Source: Pengzhenrongella sicca
Lineage (GTDB): Bacteria > Actinomycetota > Actinomycetes > Actinomycetales > Cellulomonadaceae
Direction: 5' to 3'
Assembly: GCF_017569225.1 (NCBI RefSeq)
Contig: NZ_CP071868.1
Location: 3,658,001-3,722,000 of the forward strand
Length of the DNA: 64,000 nucleotides
Part shown: positions 1 to 8,420 of the stretch, one piece after another
Position numbering within the stretch: the stretch's first letter is position 1
Layout of the letters: each line of letters starts with the position of its first letter
Notes under the pieces: generated by a model
The model's input: the letters and a program-made list of their open reading frames with translations, nothing else
Database searches by the model: none
Told to the model about the DNA's origin: nothing
Made by a program: the position numbers and the translations under genes

Positions 1-205
1 ACATTTTGCACTCGCTCCATCGTCTCAGCGGGACGTCGGCCGACGCATCGAGCACTCCGACGCAATGGCTTCGAGGAACTACGAGCGTGTGCCCCGGCGC
101 CAACGCTGAGTCGGGTAACGGCAGGAAGGCGACAACAGGGCCTCTGCGCACCACCCAGCGAGGCTCGCCGGAATCGATCAGAGCGCAGAAGGTGCACGTC
201 TCCAT
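1..205 (-). CDS. HIT-family (histidine triad) protein, N-terminal part only
   Basis: This gene runs leftwards off the window, so only the first 68 codons are present. The protein begins METCTFCALIDSGEPRWVV, which matches the CxFCxI...GE...WVV opening of HIT-domain nucleotide hydrolases/transferases. It continues with VAFLPLPDSALAPG and HTLVVPRSH, the typical strand before the active site. The zinc-type cysteines are residues 4 and 7. The catalytic HxHxHxx motif would lie beyond the window edge, so activity cannot be judged. The ATG at 203-205 is the only good start, with GGAGCAGGA about 12 bases upstream. Family assignment is good; the exact substrate is unknown. Confidence 0.72.
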   Translation of the reverse strand, partial: METCTFCALIDSGEPRWVVRRGPVVAFLPLPDSALAPGHTLVVPRSHCVGVLDASADVPLRRWSECKM

Positions 206-1200
206 CTCGGCACGTCCTGCTCCAGTCACAATCACTGGGCAGGTGGCTGGACTTGGTTCGACTCATCCTCCTCTTCCAGGTCCCGGACGTCTCGTTCGAG
301 TTGGAAGCGCTTGGCCGGCGCTCAGCGGCGCAGACGTGTCCATGGACATTGGTGATCTGCTCACGCATCGACCATGCGTTGGCGCTTCAGCCTGCGCACG
401 TCGTCGGGGACCGCCCCCAGGTCGAGCGCGCCGCGCCGGCCGACGGGAGAACTAGAGGCGTGGTCGACGCGGTCCGGCGAGACCGTGGCTCGGGGCAAGG
501 GCGTCGTGCCAGCATCATGTGCCGCTCAGTCGCGGTCCGCGTCCATCGGCACGCGTAGGCGCTGGCCTCGCCGCTACGGTGTGCGCACGCACGTTGGCTG
601 TCGCTTTGCGACGATCTTGGCATCCGCCGACGGGGCGCTTGGCTGGCGCACCGGCGGCAGCGGGCAACAGACACAGCGGGGTCGGCACGACGTATTCCAA
701 CGTACGGTCGAGCAGGTGGGGGTGCTGCTGACCGAGTCCATCGCGGCCACTGGACTCGGCCAGAAATCGGTGATCGGAGACTGCCTGGCAGACATCGCGC
801 TTCTGTGCGCCTAGCATCGGGCCTGCGCCTTCGGTCGCCTCCGGTCCGGAGGTCTCGCGCCCGATCGACGCTGTTGAAAGGCGCCCCAGCAGTTCGAGAG
901 CGATTAGCGTCGCCCGTGCCGCATCTCGGGCGTTAGCGGACTTGGCCGGGGCGCCCGGCCGCTGATCGTGGACCGGGACCCGAGCCTGGTGACGTCCAAC
1001 CCAGTTCAGGAACTCGCTTCGCCGAATGACAAAAGCGGCGACAGCTTTCATCCGTTGTCCTCGTTCGTCGACCACGGCCCCGCTGGCACCGGTAGATCCC
1101 TCGCCCTGACGCTCCGCCCCGGCAACCCCACCAGGGGACGTGCACGCACGCTACAACAGGCCCTCGGGAATCACCCGCGCATAGACGAGGAACGTCGTTC
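206..1200. other. About 1 kb without a recognisable gene
   Basis: Several open frames cross this stretch on both strands. None has a recognisable domain, a good ribosome site, or codon use distinct from its overlapping frames. I see no intact gene; it may hold decayed remnants. The only structured item noticed is a GTCGC-TTT-GCGAC palindrome within the 596-613 repeat. Confidence 0.5.
596..613 (+). repeat. ACTGTCGCTT-type repeat, copy A
   Basis: Reads GGCTGTCGCTTTGCGACG. It matches copy B at 9835-9852 at 15 of the last 16 bases. It contains the perfect inverted repeat GTCGC-TTT-GCGAC. The flank CGCACGTTG is shared with copy C at 13417. See the finding on module-end motifs. Confidence 0.4.
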
Positions 1201-1956
1201 CTAGTGCCAGACGGCGACGCTCTTGCGCTTTGGTATCCCGCTGTTGATGGCGAAAAGTTCTGGTGAGCGCGCCCGGACGCGTTCGATGTCGTCGAAGACC
1301 GTGCGCAGGTGCGCTCGCAGTAGTGGTCCGGCCTCGGCCGCACCACCGCGCAGGAGCGCGTCTAGAACTTCGGTGTGCTGCTCGATGAACACGTGAACAG
1401 TACCGACCTCGTTCAGCCCGAGACGGCGGGCGCGGTCGAGGTGGCCCTTAGCGGCGACGACGGATGGCCAGGTGCCCTCATGCCCGGCCAAGCGCATGAG
1501 GCCCTGGTGAAAAAGCTCGTCAAGGCGAAAGAACTGTTCCAAATCCCCATCGACGACGCGTTGCTGCGCCAGGTTTTCTCTCAGTTCGCTAATCGCGTCG
1601 GCATCGGGCGCAGCGGGTACGTCACCCAGGGAGGCCAGCTCGACCGCCTCTCGGAGGAATTGGGCGTCGGCCACATGCTGCGGGTCCACCCGGGAAACGA
1701 ACGTGCCGACCCTCGGGAAGATCTGCACCAGGCCCTCCTGGGACAGGAGCATGAGTGCGTCACGGATAGGTGTGCGGGAAACACCGAGCTCGGCTGCGAG
1801 TTCGTTCTCCGATAGCAACGCTCCTGGCTCGAGCACGAGCGTGATCACGCGACGACGCAGCTCGGTGAAAACCGCGTGGCCCGTCGAGCGCGCTTCTGGG
1901 GCGTCCGTCGCCCGGCGGCGCGAGCCCTTCGGATCGGCGGCCTTCGTTGCAGTCAA
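1201..1956 (-). CDS. GntR/FCD-family transcriptional regulator of the uronate operon
   Basis: A 251-residue FadR-type GntR regulator. The winged helix-turn-helix is at about residues 30-92 (ENELAAELGVSRTPIRDAL), followed by an all-helical FCD ligand domain. The FCD metal/ligand residues are visible: Asp and His in RLDELFHQG, His in IEQHTEVLDAL and His in LLRAHL. It is divergent from the transporter-dehydrogenase operon starting at 2387. The 430-bp gap holds two mirror-image TTGCATACAA/TTGTATGCAA sites, so it most likely represses the operon and itself. The inducer is probably a uronate pathway intermediate, by analogy with UxuR/ExuR-type regulators; that is inference. Confidence 0.9.
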   Translation of the reverse strand: MTATKAADPKGSRRRATDAPEARSTGHAVFTELRRRVITLVLEPGALLSENELAAELGVSRTPIRDALMLLSQEGLVQIFPRVGTFVSRVDPQHVADAQFLREAVELASLGDVPAAPDADAISELRENLAQQRVVDGDLEQFFRLDELFHQGLMRLAGHEGTWPSVVAAKGHLDRARRLGLNEVGTVHVFIEQHTEVLDALLRGGAAEAGPLLRAHLRTVFDDIERVRARSPELFAINSGIPKRKSVAVWH

Positions 1957-2030
1957 CGCGCACTCCTCACAGGCATCTTGCGGCTAGGGCGCTGTTCACC
2001 CCGAAGGCCCATCGTCACCGCCGTCACCTC

Positions 2031-2040
2031 TTGCATACAA
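2031..2040. promoter_or_regulatory. Candidate GntR operator 1
   Basis: TTGCATACAA, 75 bp upstream of the GntR start. It is the exact reverse complement of operator 2 and resembles TTGTATACAA-like FCD-GntR sites. Confidence 0.55.
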
Positions 2041-2154
2041 CCTTAGTCGCGAAGCCGAGGTTAGTCGCAGCTCACATTGTTCCTCGTCTGGGCCTAGATC
2101 CTCCGTGAGCCCGAGCCTCGGCGATCTACGTGGCAAGCAACTGCGGCATCAGGG

Positions 2155-2190
2155 TTGACACGAGCTGCGCTACTGCGCTTGTATGCAAGC
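2155..2190 (+). promoter_or_regulatory. Candidate operon promoter overlapping GntR operator 2
   Basis: A consensus -35 TTGACA lies at 2155-2160. The -10 region about 18 bp later (TTGTAT, 2179-2184) lies inside operator 2, TTGTATGCAA at 2179-2188. The operator extends to the inverted repeat GCTTG-TATG-CAAGC at 2177-2190. A repressor bound here would block polymerase. The leader to the transporter start is about 200 bases long; no other structure was recognised in it. Confidence 0.5.
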
Positions 2191-2386
2191 GTTGTACCGC
2201 ACGGGTTGGCCATCGGTGGCCAGGCTGACACGGTTCTTATCGCAGCCCAGGTCGCAGGCGTGAGCGCGGCTCAGCTCACCTCTCCTCGTACTGGGCACAC
2301 AGCGCTTCTGCGCACACACGACCGCTCGAAGGACGCCCCTGAGAGCAAACCGGACACGATTCACTCATCAGGCAAAGGAGCACACG

Positions 2387-3778
2387 ATGGTGCAAGAGCA
2401 CAGGCCGGCCGCGATCTCGGCTGAGGTCGAACGAACCTCGGGCGACCTGAAACGAGCGGCCATCTCCGGATGGGCAGGCACAGCCATGGAGTTCATGGAC
2501 TTCCAGCTGTACTCCCTCGCCGCGGCAATCGTCTTCAACCAGATCTTCTTCCCCGAAGTCTCGCCGGCAGTCGGACTCATCGCGGCGATGGGAACCTACG
2601 GCGTCGGCTACGTCGCCAGGCTCGCGGGGGCGATCTACTTCGGGCGCATGGGAGACCGCATCGGCCGAAAGAAGGTCCTGTTCATCACCATCACTCTGAT
2701 GGGCGCCTCGACCACCCTCATCGGGGTGCTCCCGACCTACGCCCAGGTGGGGCTGCTCGCGCCCGCGCTATTGGTCCTCCTCCGCCTGATCCAGGGCTTC
2801 GGCGCGGGCGCTGAGATCGCCGGCGCGACGGTAATGCTCGCCGAGTACGCGCCGCCGAAGAAGCGTGGTGTGATCGCGTCGCTCGTCAGCCTCGGCACCA
2901 ACACGGGCACCCTTGCCGCAACGGGCATCTGGGCTGTGCTGCTCGCGACGCTCTCCGAAGAGCAACTGCTCAGCTGGGGCTGGCGCATCCCGTTCCTGTT
3001 CAGCTTCGTGCTGATGATCTTCGCGATCTGGATCCGGACCCACCTCAAGGAGAGCCCGGTCTTCGAGAGCCGCGCCGACCTGACCGACGAAGGCATCGCA
3101 TTGACTCACGACGAGCTCAAGGCCGCAGCCGCAAAGCCTGAAGAGGCCAGCGCGCTCGAGGCTGCCCTGCACCAGCGCAAGGGCAAGGCCTTCTTCATCG
3201 CCCTCGGCCTGCGGTTCGGGCAAGCGGGCAACTCCGGTCTGATCCAGACGTTCCTCATCGGCTACATCGCCACCACGATGCTGCTTGACCGCAGCATCGC
3301 GACAAACGCGATTCTCTACAGCTCCATCATCGGCTTCGCGACCGTTCCGATCGTGGGCCTTCTCGGTGACCGGTTTGGCCGGCGGCCGGTGTACATGGTC
3401 CTCACGCTTGTCTCGGCGATTCTCGCCTTTCCGCTGCTGAACCTCATCCAGCAGGGCAACCCGGTCGCCTTGACCATTTCGATGATCCTGCTGCACAACC
3501 TCGCGGTGCTGGGTCTGTTCTCGTTGGAGAGCGTCACGATGGCCGAGCTGTTCGGAGCACGGACTCGTTTCACCCAGCTGGCCCTGGCCAAGGAGATCGG
3601 CGGGATCCTCGCCACTGCCATCGGCCCGCTCCTGGCCGCGACGCTGACTGCCGTGACCGGCTCGTGGTGGCCGATCGCCGCGATGCTCGTCGGCTACAGC
3701 CTGATCACCCTCGTCTCGGCGTTCGTCTCGCCTGAGGTGCGCGGCCGTGACCTGGTTCGGCTGGAGGATGCAGTATGA
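2387..3778 (+). CDS. MFS transporter, metabolite:H+ symporter (MHS) family
   Basis: A 463-residue inner-membrane protein with about 12 hydrophobic segments. The MHS signature is clear: the RxGDRxGRK loop (GRMGDRIGRKKV, about residues 86-97), then GAEIAGATVMLAEYAPPKKRG. A second GDRFGRRP loop starts the C-terminal half, and a charged cytoplasmic loop lies at about residues 215-265. MHS proteins take up organic acids with protons (shikimate, proline/betaine, dicarboxylates). Here it heads a sugar-acid operon, so it probably imports an aldonate or hexuronate. The RBS AAAGGAG is 6-7 bp before the ATG. Its stop overlaps the next start (ATGA). Confidence 0.9.
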   Translation: MVQEHRPAAISAEVERTSGDLKRAAISGWAGTAMEFMDFQLYSLAAAIVFNQIFFPEVSPAVGLIAAMGTYGVGYVARLAGAIYFGRMGDRIGRKKVLFITITLMGASTTLIGVLPTYAQVGLLAPALLVLLRLIQGFGAGAEIAGATVMLAEYAPPKKRGVIASLVSLGTNTGTLAATGIWAVLLATLSEEQLLSWGWRIPFLFSFVLMIFAIWIRTHLKESPVFESRADLTDEGIALTHDELKAAAAKPEEASALEAALHQRKGKAFFIALGLRFGQAGNSGLIQTFLIGYIATTMLLDRSIATNAILYSSIIGFATVPIVGLLGDRFGRRPVYMVLTLVSAILAFPLLNLIQQGNPVALTISMILLHNLAVLGLFSLESVTMAELFGARTRFTQLALAKEIGGILATAIGPLLAATLTAVTGSWWPIAAMLVGYSLITLVSAFVSPEVRGRDLVRLEDAV

Positions 3779-4794
3779 AGGCCGTCGTGGTGCACGGCAC
3801 CGGCGACCTCCGGGTCGACGACCTGCCCGACCCCAGTGCAGCACCGGGCGAGGTGCTCGTCGAGATGGAATGGGGCGGGATCTGTGGATCGGATCTGGCC
3901 TACTGGCGCCATGGCCGCTCGGGCACGGCCGTGCTCAAGCGCCCGATGGTTCTCGGGCACGAAGTCGCGGGCCGAATCGTCGAGGTGGCCTCGGACGTGA
4001 CAGATCTCGAGGCGGGGCAGCGGGTGACTTTTCAACCGGCGCAACTGGTCGGGGACGGCATCATGCCGCCACGGCTCGTCGGCCGCACCAACTTGTACCC
4101 GGCGGTGCGGTACTTCGGCTCCGCGGGCTTCGACCCGCATACCGATGGTGGCTTCTGCCAGCTCAAGGCCGTGCGGGCTGACCAGATCAGACGGCTGCCG
4201 GAGAAGGTGCCAACCAAGGACGGCGCCGTTGCCGAGCCCCTCGCGGTGGCGATCCACGCCGTCCAGCGTGTCGACGTCGCCGGTCGCACCGTGCTCGTCA
4301 ACGGCTGTGGTCCGATCGGAGCCTTGATCGTTGCGGCGGCCAAGTTCGCAGGCGCGGCCACAGTCATTGCCGCGGACGTATCGGAGTCCTCCCTCGGAGT
4401 CGCCCGGGCCATGGGTGCCGACCAGATCGTCAACGTGTCCGGCCGCCAACTGCCGTCGGACGTCGAGCTGGTCTTCGAGGCATCGGGCGTTCCCGCGACC
4501 CTCGGTGCGGTCCTGCACGCCACCGCGAAGGGCGGCACCCTGGTCCAGGTCGGCAACTTGCCCGGTAGCGAGATCACCGCGGTGCTGGGCGACTTGATCA
4601 GTCGCGAGATCAGCTGGATCGGCTCCTACCGGTTCTCCGAGGAGATCGACGACGCCATCGCCGCCCTGGCGGCCGGGCTCGACGTCGGCCCGCTCATGAC
4701 CCACACCTTCGGGATCGAGGACGCAGCCGAAGCCATGCGCGTGGCAGCGGACCGCAGCACCGGTAGCAGCAAAGTGATGCTCCGTCTGAACTGA
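3775..4794 (+). CDS. L-idonate/L-gulonate 5-dehydrogenase-like MDR oxidoreductase
   Basis: A 339-residue medium-chain dehydrogenase/reductase closest in style to L-idonate 5-dehydrogenase (IdnD) and related aldonate 5-dehydrogenases. Catalytic-zinc residues are present: Cys in GGICGSDLAY (about residue 37), GHE in MVLGHEVAG and Glu in VAEPLAVAIHAV. The nucleotide fold follows at NGCGPIGALIVAAAKFAG. The RYFGSAGFDPHTDGGF segment is characteristic of IdnD. The usual structural-zinc lobe with four cysteines (about residues 85-110) has no cysteine at all here. Because the next enzymes are UxuB and UxuA, oxidation of L-gulonate to fructuronate would fit better than L-idonate to 5-ketogluconate. It overlaps the transporter gene by 4 bp. 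Confidence 0.82.
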   Translation: MKAVVVHGTGDLRVDDLPDPSAAPGEVLVEMEWGGICGSDLAYWRHGRSGTAVLKRPMVLGHEVAGRIVEVASDVTDLEAGQRVTFQPAQLVGDGIMPPRLVGRTNLYPAVRYFGSAGFDPHTDGGFCQLKAVRADQIRRLPEKVPTKDGAVAEPLAVAIHAVQRVDVAGRTVLVNGCGPIGALIVAAAKFAGAATVIAADVSESSLGVARAMGADQIVNVSGRQLPSDVELVFEASGVPATLGAVLHATAKGGTLVQVGNLPGSEITAVLGDLISREISWIGSYRFSEEIDDAIAALAAGLDVGPLMTHTFGIEDAAEAMRVAADRSTGSSKVMLRLN

Positions 4795-4802
4795 TTTGGT
4801 TC

Positions 4803-4837
4803 GGGCGTCCGGACGGCGCTGCGCCGTCCGGACGCCC
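4803..4837. other. 17-bp perfect palindrome inside the operon
   Basis: GGGCGTCCGGACGGCGC (4803-4819) is followed, after one T, by its exact reverse complement (4821-4837). It lies 6 bp after the dehydrogenase stop and about 60 bp before uxuB, with no T-run after it. It may be an attenuator or an mRNA-stability hairpin. Imperfect repeats of ATGCCCGR follow at 4840-4884. Confidence 0.7.
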
Positions 4838-4896
4838 CACTGCCCGACCATGCCCGAAGGATGCCCGGACTATGCCCGGACGATGAAAGGAACATG

Positions 4897-6432
4897 ATGG
4901 CTACGAGGCCGGTTGCCGAACTGCGCCGCCTAGGCGAGGGTCTTCACCTCTCGGAAGGGGTGACGCTGCCTCGCGCGATACCCGAGGGGGTCGGGATAGT
5001 GCACCTGGGCTGGGGTGCCTTCCATCGAGGGCACCAGGCGGTCTACACCGAGGACGCGATGGCCGCTACCGGTGACCTGCGCTGGGGCATCCTCGGGGAC
5101 GTCGAGCGGACGCCGCAGCTGGTCGACGCGGTGCGCCCGCAAGGCGGGTGGTACACCGTGCTCTCGGTCGGTCTCGACGCTGAAGGGAACGTCGTGGAGT
5201 CGGCACGCGTGGTCGGTTCCGTGGTCGACGTGGCTTACCCGGGCAAGGAAACCCCCCGGTTGCTTGGCGCTATGACCGCGCCTACCACCCACCTGATCAC
5301 GCTGACGGTCACGGAAAAGGGGTACACCCGCCGGCCCGACGGGCACCTGGACACCGATCAGGCCGACCCCGACATTCGGGCCCTCGCGGCCGAGGAGTCT
5401 GCCGGCTCGGGCGACGTGTCGGCGGCCTCACCGGCCGCTACCGCCGTGGGGTTGCTCGTGCGCGGGCTGGCCGCGAGGCGCCGCGCCGGCGGTTACCCGC
5501 TGACGGTGCTCTCGTGCGACAACATGCCCGACAACGGCAAGGTGCTCAAGGCCGTTGTCGATGAGTTCCTTGACGTCGCGTTGCCGGGCGCCGCTGGTGA
5601 GTTGCTGCGCAACTGGCTCTCCGGGTCCGTGACGTTCCCGGGGTCGATGGTTGACCGGATCACCCCCGCCACCACCCCAGAGGTCCTCGACAAGGTGGCG
5701 GGCGTGATCGGGGCTCGCGACGAGGGAGCGATCATCGCCGAACCCTTCACCCAGTGGGTCATCGAGGATAACTTCGCCGGTCCGCGCCCGGCCTGGGAGT
5801 TGGTCGGTGCGGAACTGACCGACGACGTCGTCCCGTGGGAGGACGCGAAGCTGCGCCTGCTCAACGGAACGCACTCCCTGCTCGCCTATGCAGGCCGCCT
5901 CGCCGGGCACACCACGCTCGCCGAGGCCGTGACCGACCCGGCGATCGCGGAGCACGCCCGGGCGTTCATGTTTGACGACGCGCTCCCGACACTCGCCGCG
6001 CCCGACGGCGCGGACCTGCGGGCATACGGCGACGAGCTGATGCGCCGATTCGCGAACCCGGCGACCGGTCACACCACACGGCAGGTCTCTACCGACGGCA
6101 CGCAGAAGATCCCGTTCCGCTGGGGCGTCGCAGCGACGTGGAACCTCGAACGCGGCCGCGTGCCGCAGGGTGTCGCGTACGGCCTCGCCGCCTGGAGCGA
6201 GTTCGTCCGGCGCGCCGTCCGCGACGGCGCCGAGCTCGGGGACCCGGCAGGTGCGGAGCGGCTGAGCAGCGTCGTGCGAGAAGTGGGCCTCGACGACATC
6301 CCAGGCGTGGCGACCGCACTCGTGGCATTGCCCGGCGTGCTGCCGGCCGGCGCCGGCACGCACACCGGCCTGGTCGCAGCCGTAGTCGGCCATGCCGTCG
6401 CACTCGCCGTCACCGACCTCGGTCTTGACTGA
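4897..6432 (+). CDS. uxuB: Fructuronate reductase / mannitol dehydrogenase-family protein
   Basis: A 511-residue polyol-specific long-chain dehydrogenase. It has a Rossmann N-terminus (VGIVHLGWGAFHRGHQAVY, the family signature), a central FPGSMVDRITP segment, and the KLRLLNGTHSLLAYAG helix carrying the catalytic lysine region. UxuB reduces D-fructuronate to D-mannonate with NADH. Mannitol dehydrogenases are close relatives, but the uxuA gene 65 bp downstream decides for the uronate role. ATG at 4894 and 4897 are both possible; AAAGGA at 4886-4891 is better spaced for 4897. A start at 4861 would add residues with no homology-like character. Confidence 0.85.
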   Translation: MATRPVAELRRLGEGLHLSEGVTLPRAIPEGVGIVHLGWGAFHRGHQAVYTEDAMAATGDLRWGILGDVERTPQLVDAVRPQGGWYTVLSVGLDAEGNVVESARVVGSVVDVAYPGKETPRLLGAMTAPTTHLITLTVTEKGYTRRPDGHLDTDQADPDIRALAAEESAGSGDVSAASPAATAVGLLVRGLAARRRAGGYPLTVLSCDNMPDNGKVLKAVVDEFLDVALPGAAGELLRNWLSGSVTFPGSMVDRITPATTPEVLDKVAGVIGARDEGAIIAEPFTQWVIEDNFAGPRPAWELVGAELTDDVVPWEDAKLRLLNGTHSLLAYAGRLAGHTTLAEAVTDPAIAEHARAFMFDDALPTLAAPDGADLRAYGDELMRRFANPATGHTTRQVSTDGTQKIPFRWGVAATWNLERGRVPQGVAYGLAAWSEFVRRAVRDGAELGDPAGAERLSSVVREVGLDDIPGVATALVALPGVLPAGAGTHTGLVAAVVGHAVALAVTDLGLD

Positions 6433-6497
6433 CCCATACCGACACCACCTGACTGCGTCGTCGCGGCGGGTTTGGCCCCGAACGAGGAGGAACCACC

Positions 6498-7619
6498 ATG
6501 AAGATGGGCTTTCGCTGGTACGGCGACGGAAACGACACCGTCACACTCGACGAGATCCGGCAGATCCCCGGGGTCGAGACGATCGTATGGAGCCTGCACC
6601 AGAAGCAGGCGGGCGAGGTGTGGGAGACCGCGGAGATCGCGGCGGAGATCGCCGCGATCACCACGATCCCCGCGGAGGCGGCCGCGCGCGGCGTCACCAA
6701 GACCTTCGACGCCACCGTGGTGGAGTCGGTCAACGTGCATGAGTCGATCAAGCTGGGCAAGACCGTGCTCGGGCTCAGCCGCGACGAGGCGATCGCCAAC
6801 TACATCACCACGATCGAGCGGCTCGGGCGCGCCGGCGTAAGGGTGATCTGCTACAACTTCATGCCGGTCTTCGACTGGCTCCGCACCGACCTCTGGCACC
6901 CGTTGCCCGACGGGTCCACCGCACTGTTCTACGAGAAGGCCGTCGTAGACCAGTTGTCGCCGGAAAGGCTCATCGCTGACATGGAAGCCAACTCGGGCGG
7001 GCTGACCTTGCCCGGCTGGGAGCCCGAGCGGCTCGCGAGCTTCAGCGAGCTCAACGCGGCCTATGAGGGGGTGACCCACGCAGACATGTACGTCAACTAC
7101 AAGTACTTCCTCGACGCGATCATCCCCACCTGCGAGGAGTACGACGTCAAGATGGGCGTCCACCCCGACGACCCGCCCTTTGACCTGTTCGGCTGGCCCC
7201 GCGTCGTCTCGAACAAGGACGACCTAGCCACCGTGCTGTCGCTCAACGACAGCCCCTACAACGGGCTGACGCTTTGCCTGGGATCGTTCTCGGCCAATCC
7301 CGAGCACGACGCGGTCGACGCGGTGACGACGTTCATGGACCGCATCCACTTCTCTCACGTGCGCAACCTCAAGCACTTCCCGAACGGGGACTTCTCCGAG
7401 GTCGGCCATCGAGCGAACGAAGGCGACGTCGACACCGTGGGAATCATGACCGCCTACGCCAACGCCGGGTACACCGGGTACATCCGCCCCGACCACGGCC
7501 GACACCTCTGGGACGAAAACACCACCCGCAAACCGCGACCTGGCTACGGGCTGTACGACCGCGCACTCGGCATCCAGTATCTCCTCGGAGTCTGGGACGC
7601 CGTCAACTACAACGCCTGA
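6498..7619 (+). CDS. uxuA: Mannonate dehydratase
   Basis: A 373-residue UxuA-family TIM-barrel enzyme that dehydrates D-mannonate to 2-keto-3-deoxy-D-gluconate (KDG). The start MKMGFRWYG(D)GN is the family hallmark. Other family segments are IPGVETIVWSLH, VICYNFMPVFDWLRT, MGVHPDDPP, LCLGSF, IHFSHVRN and YIRPDHGRHLWDE; the histidines and cysteine of these form the Mn site. RBS GAGGAGG sits 8 bp before the ATG. It follows uxuB by 65 bp and is followed by a 162-bp gap before the aldolase. Confidence 0.95.
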   Translation: MKMGFRWYGDGNDTVTLDEIRQIPGVETIVWSLHQKQAGEVWETAEIAAEIAAITTIPAEAAARGVTKTFDATVVESVNVHESIKLGKTVLGLSRDEAIANYITTIERLGRAGVRVICYNFMPVFDWLRTDLWHPLPDGSTALFYEKAVVDQLSPERLIADMEANSGGLTLPGWEPERLASFSELNAAYEGVTHADMYVNYKYFLDAIIPTCEEYDVKMGVHPDDPPFDLFGWPRVVSNKDDLATVLSLNDSPYNGLTLCLGSFSANPEHDAVDAVTTFMDRIHFSHVRNLKHFPNGDFSEVGHRANEGDVDTVGIMTAYANAGYTGYIRPDHGRHLWDENTTRKPRPGYGLYDRALGIQYLLGVWDAVNYNA

Positions 7620-7781
7620 CGCTCGCCGACTGAGCACCCGTTCAGTAGTCGCAACTCCGCCGATGTTGGCGCAAGGGCTCGTTCAAGATGCCCGCGCACG
7701 CCTCGGACCGCTAGTCGCGCCACCACGGACAACTCTCGCTGTATTTGACGGCCTATCCAGTACCTATGCATTGGAGATCTC

Positions 7782-8420
7782 ATGGACACTCTTTCCGCCC
7801 TGCGCGCCGCGCGCCTCGTTCCGGTTGTCGTTCTCGATGACGCGGCCGATGCCGATGCCCTCGCCGGGGCGCTGGTCGCCGGTGGCCTGCCCGTCGCCGA
7901 GGTGACGTTCCGCACCGCCGCTGCGGAGGACTCGATCCGGGCGATGGCCGGCCGAGGCGACATCCTCGTGGGTGCCGGCACCGTGCGCACCGTCGAGCAG
8001 GTCGACAAGGCTGTCGCCGCCGGCGCGAGCTACATCGTGTCTCCCGGGCTCAGCCGCGCGGTCGTCGAGCGCTGCCAGGAGCACGGCGTGCTCGCGCTCC
8101 CCGGCGCGGTCACCGCGACCGAGGTCCAGGCCGCGCTCGAGCTCGGCCTGACGACCGTCAAGTTCTTCCCCGCCGGCACGTCCGGCGGCGCGCCGGCGAT
8201 CAAGGCGCTCACCGCGCCATTCGGCCACGTCAGCTTCGTGCCTACGGGCGGCGTCGGCCCCAAGAACCTCGGCGACTACCTCGCGATCCCGACCGTCGCC
8301 GCCGTCGGCGGGTCGTGGATGTGCCCGCGTGACCTGGTCACTGCCGGTGACTTCGCCGGGATCACCGCGCTCACGGCCGAGGCCGTCGCGCTCGCCGCCT
8401 CGCTGACCGCGGGGGCGTGA
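7782..8420 (+). CDS. eda: KDPG/KHG aldolase
   Basis: A 212-residue class I aldolase that cleaves 2-keto-3-deoxy-6-phosphogluconate to pyruvate and glyceraldehyde-3-phosphate. The catalytic Glu is in VAEVTFRTAAAED. The Schiff-base Lys is in LTTVKFFPAGTSGG (about residue 128), and GGVGPKNL binds phosphate. RBS GGAGAT precedes the ATG. The 162-bp leader from uxuA may hold its own promoter (TTGACG near 7745), unconfirmed. It overlaps the kinase gene by GTGA. Confidence 0.93.
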   Translation: MDTLSALRAARLVPVVVLDDAADADALAGALVAGGLPVAEVTFRTAAAEDSIRAMAGRGDILVGAGTVRTVEQVDKAVAAGASYIVSPGLSRAVVERCQEHGVLALPGAVTATEVQAALELGLTTVKFFPAGTSGGAPAIKALTAPFGHVSFVPTGGVGPKNLGDYLAIPTVAAVGGSWMCPRDLVTAGDFAGITALTAEAVALAASLTAGA

